A stretch of 64,000 bases of DNA from Septoria linicola (lineage: Eukaryota > Ascomycota > Dothideomycetes > Mycosphaerellales > Mycosphaerellaceae), in the NCBI GenBank assembly GCA_024114885.1, contig CP099427.1, positions 2,158,001-2,222,000 on the forward strand, given 5' to 3'. Positions within the stretch are counted from its first letter, which is position 1. Each line of letters opens with the position of its first letter. The translations under genes and the position numbers were made by a program. The notes under the pieces were generated by a model, which was not told the origin of the DNA, made no database searches, and was given only the letters and a program-made list of their open reading frames with translations. This document shows positions 10,976 to 22,892 of this stretch, in pieces.

Positions 10976-12025
10976 GCACATTCGTCGCCGAGGGCGACAC
11001 AATGTAGGCTGGCAGGACGCGATACTTTTGATCACATGACCTGGATGTCAAGTGGTGATGATCGATCGTGGATCACGCTCACCATACGAAGAGAAGACTT
11101 GATAGCACTGGAGGCTCAAAAGCCGGAGCGGCACCCGGAAGTCAGGATGTGCGGAGCTGTGTTAGATTTCCAGCTTGGCATACTGCGATCCGTGTCTCCT
11201 ACGAGGCCACACGCATGCAGCGCGAGTGCATTGCCTAGAAGGACACCATCGGCGCAGTCTGACACCATCATCGTGGACTGGCTGAAGCGCGCGCTTAGCG
11301 GAAGTCTGATGGACATCTACAGCAGGTAGTCGAAATCCTCGGCTGGAGAGGAACAAATAGTTGGCACAGCGCTGACTGGATGGACGCTAAGGCAAAGTCG
11401 ATTGGCCCCAGCGCAGTTCTGGCAAGTCGACTGTGTGAAGCACTTCTCACCTGCGCGTGACGAGCGAAATACCGAAGAGTCGCAGTGCTTGCCGGGAAAG
11501 TGTACCCTCCAGTGAGGCTTCGACTGGCTGTCGACTTTCTTCCTTATGGGACGGGGCATTGATACATACGGAAGAGCAGAGTGTGACATCGGATGCTATG
11601 AAGTCGAGCTGTGCTAAAGCAAACGCTTCGTACGAATCTTCCTTGCAGAAGGCCGCTTGTGTTGAACGGAAGATGTTGTAAGAGCATGGTAGAAGCTATC
11701 GACGAGAAGATGCTCTCAGGAATAGCGGCGTAGCGGCGATACATGCTGAAGCCCGGCCTAGCCTACCGCCTACCGCGCCTGAGAATCTTTGCTCCGTGCT
11801 TGTGCTTCCACGTGCTGCTTCGCCAACAATGTTGTGCAAGATGCTTGTCACACCCGATCGGCTTCTCCTGGGTCGGCCTCCGTGAGTTTCGCTTAGATAA
11901 GGCGGGCGCTAGACAGGGATCTTTCGGGCTAGCCCACATGAGGAAGCCGATGACCAGCAAGTAGTGAAGCTCCAAAGGCCAAACACTTTCCTCTCCACGA
12001 AACCATCGACCACATCTTTGTGCTC
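10976..12025. other. Intergenic upstream of csn1
   Basis: A 97-residue frame at 11036-11329 and a 73-residue frame at 11743-11964 show nothing recognisable. The last few hundred bases should hold the COP9 subunit promoter and leader. Confidence 0.5.
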
Positions 12026-13548
12026 ATGATGGCGCGCAAAGGCAGTGGTCCTCTCAGCGAGCCAGCTACAGTACAGGTCGGCGACTTGCCACCACCGACA
12101 TTCGACCTCGAGAACTGGGCCAACAACTACGAAGGTCAGACGCAGTGTCCATGACCCATTACACACCACACGCTGACCAGAAATGCTTCACAGGCACCCT
12201 CCTCCCCTACCGCCTCGCCCACATCGCACTCCGCTGCCCTTCACTCTCCCGCCAGGCCACCGCTCTCGCCCTCGCCACTGCCAAATCAGGCAAGGATGTC
12301 CAACTCTACAGCCGCCTCACCGAGCTGGCTGGCAACATTGGCCTTTCCGACCTGTCCGACGTCGACATGGACTGGGCGTCGCGCAAAGATGAGGAGAATC
12401 GCCGTGAGCAGAGTCGGCTGGAGAGTGAGCTGCGAGGATACAAGAACAATTTGATCCGCGAGAGCATCCGCATGGGACAGGAAGACTTGGCCACTCACTT
12501 GCTCGACACGGGCGGGCCCATTCCAGACCCGACCAACCCGCAGTCCGTCACTTCTGCTGGCTACAATGCTGCATATCAGGCGTTTGGCAAGATGCGCGAC
12601 TACTGCACCACGCCCACCCACATGAACTCCATGTTCCTGCGCCTCATCCACACTTCGGTCCTGCAAGCCGTTCAAGCACAACTCAACGGCGCATCGGCCA
12701 GTTCGCTTTTGGGCGCTCTTCTCTCCAACGCCAACAGACTCAAAAACAGCGGCGGCAAAGACGAAGAAATGAAGCTGTTGATGCCCATCCACCACGTCAG
12801 CACCGGCATTGCCCATCTCGGGCTGGGAGATTACCGCGCTGCTGCCTCGTCTTTCCTCCACACGCCTTTCGACTTCCACAACTCGGGCGCTGTTCTGGGC
12901 CAGAACTTTGAACGCAATGTGGCCAACGGGAACGATGTCGCCATCTACGGCGGTCTCTGTGCACTCGCCACCATGACCCGCGACGAGCTGGTCGAACATG
13001 TCCTCGGAGGTCCTTTCCGTGCCTTCCTGGAACTCGAGCCACACATGCGCAAGGCAATCGGCCTCTACACCACGGCCAAGTATCAAGCTTGCATCGACAC
13101 TCTCCGCCGCTACTACAGCGACTGGAGTCTGGACATCTTCCTCGGCGCCAAACTGAATCAATTCTCTGGCTCCCACGTCGACCGCCTCCTCTCCCGCATC
13201 CGCGAACGCAGCATCACAGCCTACTTCTCCTCCTTCTCCGAAGTCAGTCTGGCCGCACTGGCAGCCACTTTCCCCCCCATCTCACCCGCTCCCGACGCAA
13301 TGGAGTGCGAGATCCTGACCATGATCCAGAGTGGCGTTCTTGATGCGAGGATCGACGTGGTCAACGGCGTTCTCATCGCACCCAAGAAGGACCTTCGCAC
13401 CAGCACTCATCTGGAAGCGAAGAAAGCTGCAGAAGAAGTTGAGCGGACGCTACTCCTGCGGCTGCACAAGGTGAACATGACTCTGGCCGGACTGGAAATT
13501 CCCAAGGCCAAGGGCGGGTGGAATGAGATGAGAGGAAACGCGTATTGA
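12026..13548 (+). CDS. csn1: COP9 signalosome subunit 1 (CSN1, PCI protein)
   Basis: Exon 1 is 12026-12134 and exon 2 is 12194-13548, joined across a 59-base GT-AG intron in phase 1, giving 487 residues. The N-terminus (PPPTFDLENWANNYEG..LPYRLAHIALRCPSL) is the CSN1 form and differs from its proteasome-lid paralogue Rpn7. A helical-repeat region runs from about 60 to 320. The PCI module lies at about 330-430, with ILTMIQSGVLDARIDVVNGVL as its winged-helix part. The product is a subunit of the nuclear and cytoplasmic COP9 complex that removes Nedd8 from cullin-RING ligases and so controls development and light responses in fungi. There are two adjacent in-frame ATGs (12026 and 12029); I took the first because the frame closes upstream without another ATG. 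This is an ordinary core gene and useful as an anchor. Confidence 0.95.
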
Positions 13549-13894
13549 GGCGGGCAAGGGAAAGGAATGGTAACGATGATATGATGATTGCTTGAGCATG
13601 GCATAGCGAGGCGTTCTCGGGATGGCAATATGGGATGCTCGGATCCTGGCTGGGGCTGGGACTGAGATGTAGAGCCGTAGACATGCGACTCTGCGGAGGC
13701 TGAGAAATACAGAAAGACAGTAGATATTAGCAGATGCAAAGTCGCTGCCGTTTTGCAAAAAATGAGACGAAAAGTGCGATTTCAACACCATGACACGTTT
13801 TCTGTCATCAGCAAGTGGACCTCACTCGTTCCCACAGTCTACTTTGCCGCTCATCCACAGCTACTATTGATGCACGATATATCTCCCACCCTCC

Positions 13895-13897
<3 letters not shown>

Positions 13898-13941
<44 letters not shown>
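13898..13941. repeat. (GA)n microsatellite
   Basis: About 21 GA units run almost without interruption, ending in GACAGAGAG. Confidence 0.95.
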
Positions 13942-13947
<6 letters not shown>

Positions 13948-14083
13948 CTCAATACGCACAGGAGGAAGAGAGAAGAGAAGAGAAGCTACATGCGAAGAAG
14001 CAGCTCTAAGTCAGATCAGTCAATCATCCCCCCCCCGCTCCCTTTCTTTGCCCCTTCTTGTCTCCTCGATATGAAATGAATAT

Positions 14084-14128
14084 GAATATATATATATATA
14101 GCTAGTTAGCTAGCTAGCTAGTTAGCTG
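14084..14128. repeat. (TA)n followed by GCTAGCTAGTTA repeats
   Basis: A short run of AT steps passes into palindromic GCTA/TAGC units (14100-14128). Confidence 0.85.
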
Positions 14129-14227
14129 AGGAAAATAGGAAAATAGGAAATAATATACTGTGAGTCTTGCGCCGCAAGAATGTTTTTGAAGGATTTTTGT
14201 GCTGTATATATATATATGTACTATCCT

Positions 14228-14296
14228 TTTCTATTCTGCTCTGTTCTGTTCTGTTCTGTTGTGCTCTGTTTCGCGATGCGATGCGATGCGATGCTG
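14228..14296. repeat. Pentanucleotide repeats TCTGT and GCGAT
   Basis: Imperfect TCTGT units (about 14231-14270) are followed by four GCGAT units (about 14272-14293). Confidence 0.85.
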
Positions 14297-15179
14297 TGCT
14301 TGCATTTCTAATTCGTGTCTGGTGGTCGTAAGGAGTAAGTAAGAAGAATATGGTTTTCTGTCTGTCTTTGGGGGGGGATATCACTTTTTACTCTCTCGTT
14401 TCTTCGTTTCCTTGACTCTGAGGGTTTTTTTCTTTGTCCTGGGTTCTTTCGCTGTCCCATTTTTGCCATGTTTGTTGTTGAATGCTTGATGTGCAGATTT
14501 TCTGTGAGGTCAAATAATGTCCGACTTTTTCTTTGTTTCGTGGCTTGCGCCTCGTCAGGTGAAAGTGGGCACATGTGCGTGTGTGCTGATGACTTGGCTG
14601 CTACATCGTGGTGCGGAGATGAGAAGAGGAAAATCTGGCGTGTTCGCTGCATTCGCGTCGCATTCTTCAATGGCTTGATTCTGGTGGACCAGGCTGTTGA
14701 TCCGTCGTGCGCTGTGCTTGGCTGTATGTGGCGAGCCAGGAAGTGGAGGAGCAAAAGTCCTGATGTGGGCGCTGCTCCGTCTTACGCGTTTCGAGTGCTG
14801 TTCTCCTCGTTTCTACTAGTGCGTTGGTCTGGCTGACTCCGATGCTATGGGTCGGTGTGATGCCGCTGCTAGTCCATTCATCCAACACGCTTCCAGCGGG
14901 AAGACGTTGGCGATCTTTCGTGGCTGTCGAGGCCGCTGAGATGGGACCCAATCGTGCTGATGGAGCGGACCAGACATGGAGTCGAGTCGTGTGCTGTTGT
15001 CGACTTATACACTGTTCCCAGGAGCGTCAATTGTCCTCGGATTGATCGTGCGACTCATGGCTTGGAGGTCGTCGATTATGACCTGGAAAGCGCGTCTGAG
15101 GGAATGCTGGCCGGAACAGCTTCCTCTCTCATCCAGGCCTCTCACACGTCCTCCCTCTGACCGTCCTCTCCGATCTCGC

Positions 15180-15202
15180 ATCGTCATCATCATCATCATC
15201 TG
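15180..15202. repeat. (ATC)n microsatellite
   Basis: Six ATC/TCA units. Read on the minus strand it gives an Asp run in a short frame that I do not regard as coding. Confidence 0.85.
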
Positions 15203-15395
15203 AACCATCATCCTCAATTCGGACGCGGCCATCATATACAGCCTCTCTGCCACCATATCCCGAAATCACCGAAGCAACTCGACTATAATCCCCTTCCCCA
15301 AGGTCCTCCCATCCACCCTTTCTCATTCCAGCATCATCAGCATCCGCACCTCCCACGACACTCCCGCCGCTAGGACTCGTCGGACTCGTTGATTG

Positions 15396-16385
15396 TCACT
15401 CTTCATCCAATTCTAACAACCTCCTCAAGACCTTGATCTCCGCATGATTGCGGTAGTTCTTCATCCGGTGGCACCACACCGCTTTTCCGTCTTCGAACAG
15501 AAACTCGCCTCCGATCTGGAAGGGGTTGCCGCCGCGAATCACGTCTCTTTTGCGGATTCCGTCTGGGTCGGTCAAGGACCCTTTAATCGTCTTGACTTGT
15601 CCGCCAGCCCATGCTGCAGGGGAGATGTCTTTCATGTATTCGGGTCGGTCTCGGCCGATGTTAAAAGATACATTCATGCCGAGCCTCTTAAAGAGTTGTC
15701 GTGAAGGATCGGCGAACATGGGGAAGGGGCAGTTGGTAAATGTTTTGTAGTGTGGAATCAGATCTGCTTGACCGCAACCAATGACTATTATGCTCGTAGG
15801 GATCGGAATGGAGAAGTACTCTCGCATGGAGATGCTCTGCGTGAGAGCTTGGAGGTATGCTTGACATGCTCCGCAGTAGAAATGGCGGACGAAGATGATG
15901 AGTTGGCGTTGGTGAGTTGCGGTGGAAGGATCGTAGAGGGAGCCAAAGGGCATGGCTCTGTTTTCGGCGTTGTAGATGGGAATGTCGTGCACTGCGGCGA
16001 GAGTTGCACGATCGGGACATTCGTCTGAGACTGTGATGCCAATGTCGTCGTCGGAGTGGAAGCGTGCGAACCAGTCTTCGGGTGTGACATGGTGGTCGTC
16101 GGCTTTGGAGACGCTTCGTGCTGTGATTGAAACTGCTGCATCGTCTGAAGCTACAGATGGAGCAGAGGTTGCTTCGGTTTCCATGGTCTGGTTGGAGAAG
16201 ACAGAGTCTGCGGCAGTATGGCGTGAGAACTTGCTGAAGTTGGTTGCAGCACTGATGGGTGTCGTTGGGCTAGCTGCAGCCGAGGTGGTGTTGCTCCTTG
16301 CGATTCGCACTTCTCGAGGAGGATTGAATGGCCTCTCGAAGCGAGATGCTCCCACTGGAGACACATCTCGAAGTGTGCTGCCCAT
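15396..16385 (-). CDS. AhpC/TSA-type thioredoxin-fold protein (PRXL2/AAED1-like)
   Basis: A single-exon frame of 329 residues. Residues 1-120 are Ser/Thr-rich and probably disordered. The thioredoxin-like domain follows: IPIYNAENRAMPFGSLY (about 135-151), then QLIIFVRHFYCGACQAYLQ with the redox pair C171-x-x-C174, TSIIVIGCG, CPFPMFADPSRQLFKRLGM, and the closing part RGGNPFQIGGEFLFEDGKAVWCHRM with NHAEIKVLRRLLEL. This order fits the AhpC/TSA antioxidant family known as PRXL2/AAED1. Family members are proposed to reduce peroxides or disulfides; no activity is proven for the fungal forms. The CxxC is complete, so it should be functional. It converges on csn1. Confidence 0.92.
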   Translation of the reverse strand: MGSTLRDVSPVGASRFERPFNPPREVRIARSNTTSAAASPTTPISAATNFSKFSRHTAADSVFSNQTMETEATSAPSVASDDAAVSITARSVSKADDHHVTPEDWFARFHSDDDIGITVSDECPDRATLAAVHDIPIYNAENRAMPFGSLYDPSTATHQRQLIIFVRHFYCGACQAYLQALTQSISMREYFSIPIPTSIIVIGCGQADLIPHYKTFTNCPFPMFADPSRQLFKRLGMNVSFNIGRDRPEYMKDISPAAWAGGQVKTIKGSLTDPDGIRKRDVIRGGNPFQIGGEFLFEDGKAVWCHRMKNYRNHAEIKVLRRLLELDEE

Positions 16386-18807
16386 CTTTCTTGCTTTGTT
16401 CCTGTTTCGGCAACTCGTTCACGGATTCAGCTGATGTGTAGACACATACGTAGCAGACAAGGTAGAATGGGATGGTATGGATCAGTCGTGTGACGAGAAC
16501 GAAAGAGTTGGACAGCCACGCGGCAAATGACAGAAGCAGAGAAATGGTGTGACAGCCTTACAACTTTGTGATGCTTTGGAGCTGTCCATGTTCCAGAAAC
16601 AGGCCATGCGGTGCGACGCCAGCGATAAACTCGGCGGGTAAAACTTTCTTGCACGGCTTTGGGCATGCGCGTGCCGTGTCACACAGGCACGGAGAAAAGA
16701 GGCTTTTTCTGAGGATGTGCAGTGGTGATGCAGCGCGCCAAAACGGCTGGTCCAGATAGATCTCGACTGCTCCACCAAACGTCGCAGCCGCCTCCCGTTC
16801 GGACATGCTTCTCGCAGTGGCAGAGGTACGCGAGTGAGATATGGCCCCCTCTTCTGGGGTGTGGTCTAGTGACCGACGTCCTCGGATGGCGCGAAGCTGC
16901 AGAATCTGAGACGATCGCATCCTGGGAGATACAGCTTGAGAGAGAGAACATGAGGTCACGTCTGTTCGCTGTCCAGGATGTCGGGCAGATGCGTGACGAA
17001 ATTCACCAGGATTCAAATCTTGCCGAGCAGGAGAGAGATCCACTTCGGACCTGCACAGCAAGGTCCGCCCGCATTGCCGTGGACGGACTACCACGCAGGG
17101 AAGAACCTTCGAAGCACTTGATCGTGCGATCTCAGCACAGCTCATCAACTTGCTCTCTCATCGTGCTCAAAAGAGAGCAGTCATCAGCATGTGTGATATG
17201 ATCCGGTACATGACGGCCGTTTGCGCAATCCGAGACATTCTGATCTGCGCCGAAAACTGGAAACGACCGCGCAAAAAACTGCTCTGCCGAATTTGCTGTG
17301 CCAACGTCGTCAAATTTGCCAATGCAGAGTGTACACAGCTCAGCACGAGATCAAGTATGCTTGTGTCATGCATTCCAGTCGCCATTGGACAGCGATTGCT
17401 TTGCGAAAGACCGCACAAGCGTAGCGCACAGCGAGTGCGGCTTCTGAAACAAATAGCTAGAAAGTCAAACGCTATGCTGTTGGAATAGTAACGGCTGCTG
17501 TTACCACGAGTCGTTGATCATAAGGACAGACCTCCGAGCATAAAACAGGTGCATAGGCAGTTGCTGCCAGTGATGTTTACCCCAGGTGAAATGCAACTAT
17601 TGTGCTGACACCCGCTTCCGCTCTGTGTACAACAGTATTGAGAGCATGCGCCGATCTGGGGAGGTCTTCCTGCGCGTGATGGTTCGATATTGGTCTCCGG
17701 CGTGCACTCCGGTCAGGCTCGACATGAGCAGGGGAACATGGATATGACCCATGAAGCTCGCACTGGTGATATCGCACAACAAACGAAGCAGATCTGATAA
17801 GGACTCCCTCCTCGGTAGCACTCTGCGCCCAGCTCGAGGCGAGCTCCCAGTAAGGGCACGGAGTATATCACATCTAGGGAAGCACAGTGCCGAAAAGCTG
17901 TTTTCTCGCAACGATGATTTGAGCCTGCGCAGGCCTCGTGCTAGATGTGTATACCGATCCTTTGTATGCCGAGGTCGTGGCTTGAATCGTTCATAGCAGT
18001 TGCAGAAGCAAATCATACCATGCAGCGGCTTGGCTTCGAGCCGCCGGCATGAAAAGTCGAACATTGCCGAGCATCACTGCCACTGCCGCTGTCATCTTGA
18101 TTTCTCCCGGATCGCGCTCAGCGAGCCTCAATACCTGGTCCTTTGCAAGTAGAGGAAGATGTTTGCGTGAGAGAGAAGCATGCGAGCATGCAAGGCAAGT
18201 TCACTGCCAGGTTACATAAGCCTTGGCGCCTCCCTTGATTGGCACACCTTCTCGGACGCTAGCTCATGGCCACATTCCATTCACCTCTACGTTGGATGTT
18301 ACACCATGCTTCTCCACTCTGTCTCACACTTGTGTAACCATTGCAGCAGCAGTCCTGCCCACAGCATACACGCTTCCCCTACCACTGGGCCTTGCACTGC
18401 GATCCAGATGCGTCACCGCCACGAAGCCTCCCAATAGCCCAGGCTCGTGCGTGGCAGCGGGATCATGCAGCCAACACGTGCCCTCGCTTACGAAAAGCAT
18501 GGGATGCCGTATCAAGTTGCCGGTAAGACAGCTTCGTACTTTGCTGAACGCTCGAAGAGACTCCAGCGATTGATATGAAGTTGTCTCTCGCCAGATCAGA
18601 ATTCTGCTCGACGGTGCTGCTTCCGCCGCCAAGGTCGCAACTACAGATGGATGGTTCGTGCAGGATGACTTCTTGGCCTCAGCCAGCCTCAAAACGCCAC
18701 ATAGCACGGTCTAGACGCTAGGCATGCTACGTGCATGTACAAGTGATGGCTGGAGTTTCCCTAGCTCCTGTCCTCGACCCAGTCTGGCAGCACACGCACT
18801 TGCAACA
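16386..18807. other. Intergenic, no supported gene
   Basis: About 2.4 kb between the divergent AhpC-like and secreted-protein genes. Overlapping frames on both strands at 16558-17201 (196 and 159 residues) have no recognisable domain and compete with each other. I see no RNA gene or clear repeat. Promoters of both flanking genes lie at the ends. Confidence 0.5.
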
Positions 18808-19874
18808 ATGCTACTCTCCCACACCACTCCAGTGTTGCTCTTGGCCGCAGTAGCTGACAACGTCAATGCTTCACCCAGCTATCAGTCTGGGAACAAGATC
18901 TGCTTTAATGTAAAGAAGTGTGACCAACCTGCCACGAGATACTGTTCATCATACCTGAGGATACCGGTCAAGACCAAGACCACGACGATATGCAAGACGA
19001 CCACGATCGTGAAGACGTCGACTGCCATTCAAGATCCGACTCCTGCGACTACTGTTACCGTTACCGAGGTTCGTTCCAACTTCCAGCTCATCATGCTTCC
19101 AGCTCATCATGCTATTCACTCTAGATCCCTACTATAACCACTTGCAGGCAGCCGGCTATCCCAAGCACTCCTGCGGATAAGAACAAACGCAATGCACCTC
19201 CACAATACAAGCCAAATTGCCTGAAGTCGTACAGTGGCAAGTCTCTAAGCTCTGCGTGCAAGTACCTGCCCATCAAGACTTCCACGACTACAGTACGAAC
19301 CACCAAATTCGTGAAAACCATCACCCAAACTACCACGACTACAAAGAAAGCAGGCCAGCAGAGTACTGTGACAAGCACGGAAACAGCTGCAGCTCCTGTG
19401 TTCGCAGTACCGACTGCTCCCCTCAACCTGTTCGCTCTGAACAAGAACAACGACGACGGAAACGGCCCCAACCAATACTTACGACCACTGCAGTCCGGCG
19501 CCGGCGTCAGACAAGGCGTCGCCTTCGACACGCCCCAAGCATTGAGCCCTCGGATCAGATTCGATGGCACAACCCTCACGGGCGTGGATGCCCCTCTCAC
19601 CGATCTTGTAGCAGGTATCGGTGCTAATTCCCTCCCCGGAACGGTGGGCGTAGTCTTCGACTCGCTAGATGCTCCGGAATTTCCCCAAGAAGTCGCGACG
19701 TGTCGCATCACTTCTGGTCCAGATGGTACCTGCCCCGTGGTCTGCACGGCTGCAGACTTCCCATTCAGTGCCTTCTTGGAGTTGTGGTCACTGTCTAGTG
19801 AGGACAGCGGGTTCAATTTACAGCTCATTGACATATTTGCGGTGTCACCGCTGGTTGGGGACTTGGAGGTCTAG
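18808..19874 (+). CDS. Secreted Thr-rich cysteine protein with duplicated module
   Basis: Exons 18808-19068 and 19152-19874 join in phase 0 (donor GTTCGT, acceptor GCAGGCAG) to 327 residues. The start is the ATG at 18808, which gives a signal peptide (MLLSHTTPVLLLAAVADNVNA). Two related modules follow, one on each side of the intron. Both have a short cysteine segment ending YCSSYLRIPVKT or SACKYLPIKT, then Thr-rich tracts such as TTTICKTTTIVKTSTA and TTTVRTTKFVKTITQT, typical of O-mannosylated fungal wall or secreted proteins. The C-terminal 180 residues form a globular part with a cysteine pair region (CRITSGPDGTCPVVC). I do not recognise a named family. It is likely a wall-associated or extracellular protein, and a role in host contact cannot be judged from sequence. 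The second splice site had two acceptor options; only this one keeps the frame. Confidence 0.75.
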
Positions 19875-21021
19875 CGACACCTTAATGGATGTGAGCACGA
19901 TGATGGGTATCTGCAAGAAACTAGCAGCTGCACTGTGGGTGGCTTCGTCCGGTCTCGCATCTCATCAGCCACTGCAATCTATGAGAGTGCTTTCAGATCG
20001 GTCATCGTCACACATACACGGAGGAACAGCATGCAGATCACGTACTGAGAAATTGAGCACGAAGCTGAAACTACCGATAGGAGATAAGAATGTGCACACG
20101 TATTTTTGGGAGACTCCTTTCCACATTCATGCTTATACCCGAGTCGCTTGAGTTGATACTGCGCCCAGCCTTGGCTGATCTATAATTCCAATAATCAGAA
20201 AGGCTGACGTGAGTTCGGGCTTCGTGTCAACCAGCTCGATGTTGAACTTGGCCGTGCGAAGTGTTGCAGGCTATCGAGGTCGAGATCATGTGGTGCAGGT
20301 ACGCCGCACATCAGACTGAAGCTTAGCAGTCTTGGAGCCATCTTTCTCTCCACGTTCACTACAACCCTTCACATTCCACGGAATCACTCAGATAATCTGT
20401 GCAAACCCTTTCAAAGCCCCTTTCAGTGCACTCTGGACACATCAGCTGTGTACGGGCAGAGGTAATGTCACTGTCGAGCTGTCCCATGACTTTCTGCATG
20501 TGAACCCTAATCATTCGTTGAGGAGACTAAGCCTCGGGCTTTTGACTTCTAGGCCTCCCACCATTCTGACGCTGCAGAGGAGACGCTGCAGAGGAGACGC
20601 TGCAGAAGAAACGCTGTGTGAATTGATAGTGAGTTTCCTTCAGCGATGGCGTCGTGCTTGAAGATCAAGGTAGGCTGAGTTGAACAGTGAGTCTGCGGTG
20701 AACATCGATGGGTCGTCTTCCGTAGTTTACACTGCAGCAGCGTATGCATATTGGAAGTTGGTACAAGTAGGACAGCAAGTCCGAATAAGGCGGAGGAAGC
20801 GTGGACGCAGAACGAGCAGATTAGTACAGGATGGAAAATGAGGCGCAAGGTGTCATTCAACTCGTAAATGCATTCGCTATAAATGCTACACATGCCATGT
20901 GAGACACAGCGTCGAGGTCTTCTTTTCACCTCGGAGCCCTGTCTTTGGGTCTCCTTGCTTCGTCGTCGATATGATGATGTTTTATCCCGTACACTATTCA
21001 CATCTTTCCTTCTTCTGTTTC
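19875..21021. other. Intergenic between convergent genes
   Basis: No gene is supported; it holds both 3' ends. It contains the short tandem repeat at 20568-20609. Confidence 0.5.
20568..20609. repeat. 14-base tandem repeat, three units
   Basis: The unit GACGCTGCAGAGGA occurs twice exactly, then once with one change (GACGCTGCAGAAGA). Confidence 0.9.
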
Positions 21022-22892
21022 TTACATGTAGTGTCGGATATCTCTCATGAAGCATGCGCAGACCAGCGAAATGCCACCGAATGCAATAGAGATCCAGTAT
21101 GGCCACCTGTATGCGAGCACGAAAGCTTCTTGCAGACTGCCAATGATAATGTCGTATGCGACATCCTTGCGTGCAACGAGCGGGCTTTGCTCGATGAATG
21201 CGCGGAGGTCAGCGTACTGTGCCTGGGCTCCGAGTGTGAGAAGTCGGAACAGGGTTGGGTAGTCGGAGGTAATGCCTGCAACAGCGACGTTGAATCCAGC
21301 TGGCAAGACGTATTCGGTCTCGAACTTGTGGAAGAAGACGTTGTAGTAGGCAGTGAAACCGATGGCACCACCAATGTATCGAACGGAGAGGGTGACGGCG
21401 GTGACGGTGCCGATGTACTCGGTCGGGCACACGACTTGTGCGATAATCGAGATGGGAATGATGACTGCTCCAACACCGATGGCGGACAGGGTCAAGATGG
21501 CGTAGACGGTGGGGTTGAGGTTGGTGGTGGTAGCGACAGACATGGCACCAGTGAAGGCGGTCATGACAGCGGTCCAAATGATCATCAGGATTGTGGTGCG
21601 ACCCTTGCACACGCCGAAGAGGACCAAACTGAAGGCGGCTCCCAGAATGATACCGAAACCAATTGGCAGAGTCCTGATACCGATCTGCAGAGGGTCGTTG
21701 CCGTACATGTTGTAGACCTGAGTTGGCCAGAACAGCAGGAGAGCGAAGAAGTTACCACCGCTGAAGAAGGTGATCAGCAGAGCACAGATCATGGTGCGCT
21801 TGTCCTTGGAGAAGACACCAGCTGGAACCATAGGGTATGGAGCAAACTTCATCTCCCAGACGAAGAAGGCGATGATGACGATGATTCCGAGGATGAATGG
21901 CACGAGAACGTGAACGGATCCCCATGAGTACTGCGATACGAATTTAGTTTTCAGATCGATTGTCACAGAATTGCGAGTCTTACCTGTCGTGCGCCCCACT
22001 GCAGACCCATCATGAAGAGCGTGACCCCGAAGGTGCTGAGAATACCACCAACGTAGTCGATCTCGCGGAGGATCTCCTTGGCTGGGCGGGCAGCCTCGAG
22101 GCGTACTGGGTCCTTGTAGAAGAAGACGACCAGAACCAAGCCGATGAAGTTCCAAACACCGACAAGGACACCGACGTATCGCCAGTTACCAGCAGCTTGC
22201 GTGATGAGCTGTGCCCACAAGGGCGATGGGCAGAATGGCAGAATGGTGAAGACAACCAATCCGACGTACATACCACGCTTGGCGACAGGAACCAACTCGG
22301 AAGTTCCGGCAAGGGCGATGAGCTCGTTGAAACCAGCACCAAGACCGCAAATCACCATACCGCCGATGGCTGTGTTCATCGTGTGTGCTGTTGACACGAT
22401 GACTGGTCCGATAAGAAGGCAAAGTTGTCCGAAAGCAGCGACCCATCGTCGACCGAAGATGTCAGAAAGCGCGCCGACGAATGGGCAGAGAGCAGAGTTA
22501 GGGATCAGGTATCCAACAACCATCCATAGATATTGGCCATCGGCACCGCCAATTTCGGCGTAGATGTCAGGTAGAACAGATCCGTAAAGGTAGAGAGGAA
22601 TCTGGGAGCCGACCCAGAGGAAGGACATGGCCGTGAGAGCAGTGAACAATGGGAAGCACATCTAGAGTCACAATGTCAGATTACGCCGCACGTCGCACAA
22701 TACCGTTGCCGCACATACGTGTTGGTAGACATTTGGGTTGTCTTCATCGTGCACGTCTGCACGGTTCTGTGCATCTCGCTCCTCGCCGTAGCCTATCTTA
22801 GCATGAGTGATGTCCTCCACGCGATCCTGCGAGCCATTGCTGCTGGACGCCGTGTGTAGGCCGGACTCTGCGTGCTTGTCGTAGGTCGCCAT
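21022..22892 (-). CDS. MFS efflux transporter of the TRI12/siderophore type
   Basis: Exons 22892-22719, 22661-21984 and 21930-21022 join across 57- and 53-base GT-AG introns, all phase 0, into 586 residues. The hydrophilic N-terminus (1-58) is followed by about 14 membrane helices. The MFS loop motif is GALSDIFGRRW, then GLGAGFNELIALAGTSELVP and KRGMYVG, as in the fungal trichothecene-efflux (TRI12) family and related siderophore transporters. The protein should sit in the plasma membrane and export or import a small metabolite by proton exchange; the substrate is unknown. All three exons are open with no lesion. No biosynthetic gene is next to it. The start at 22892 was chosen because the longer frame upstream has no ATG. 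Confidence 0.92.

Larger units (their letters stand above)
13549..15395. other. Intergenic between convergent genes, rich in microsatellites
   Basis: This gap separates csn1 from the convergent AhpC-like gene and holds both 3' ends. It carries several simple repeats (listed separately). The open frames in it are low-complexity or have no recognisable domain. Confidence 0.55.

Noticed and set aside
12286..13176. A 296-residue minus-strand frame
   Set aside because: Antisense shadow of csn1, whose sense frame is clearly the real one.
15129..15356. Possible C-terminal exon of the AhpC-like gene with an Asp run
   Set aside because: The only intron that would connect it is about 31 bases, too short, and the known family ends where the first frame stops.
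16558..17201. Overlapping frames of 196 (minus) and 159 (plus) residues
   Set aside because: Neither shows a domain, and the two compete for the same bases.
19121..19834. A 237-residue minus-strand frame
   Set aside because: Antisense shadow of the secreted Thr-rich protein, which has signal peptide, cysteines and a proper intron.
20899..21927. A 342-residue plus-strand frame
   Set aside because: It is the antisense shadow of the TRI12-like transporter; it is acidic, repetitive and shows no domain.
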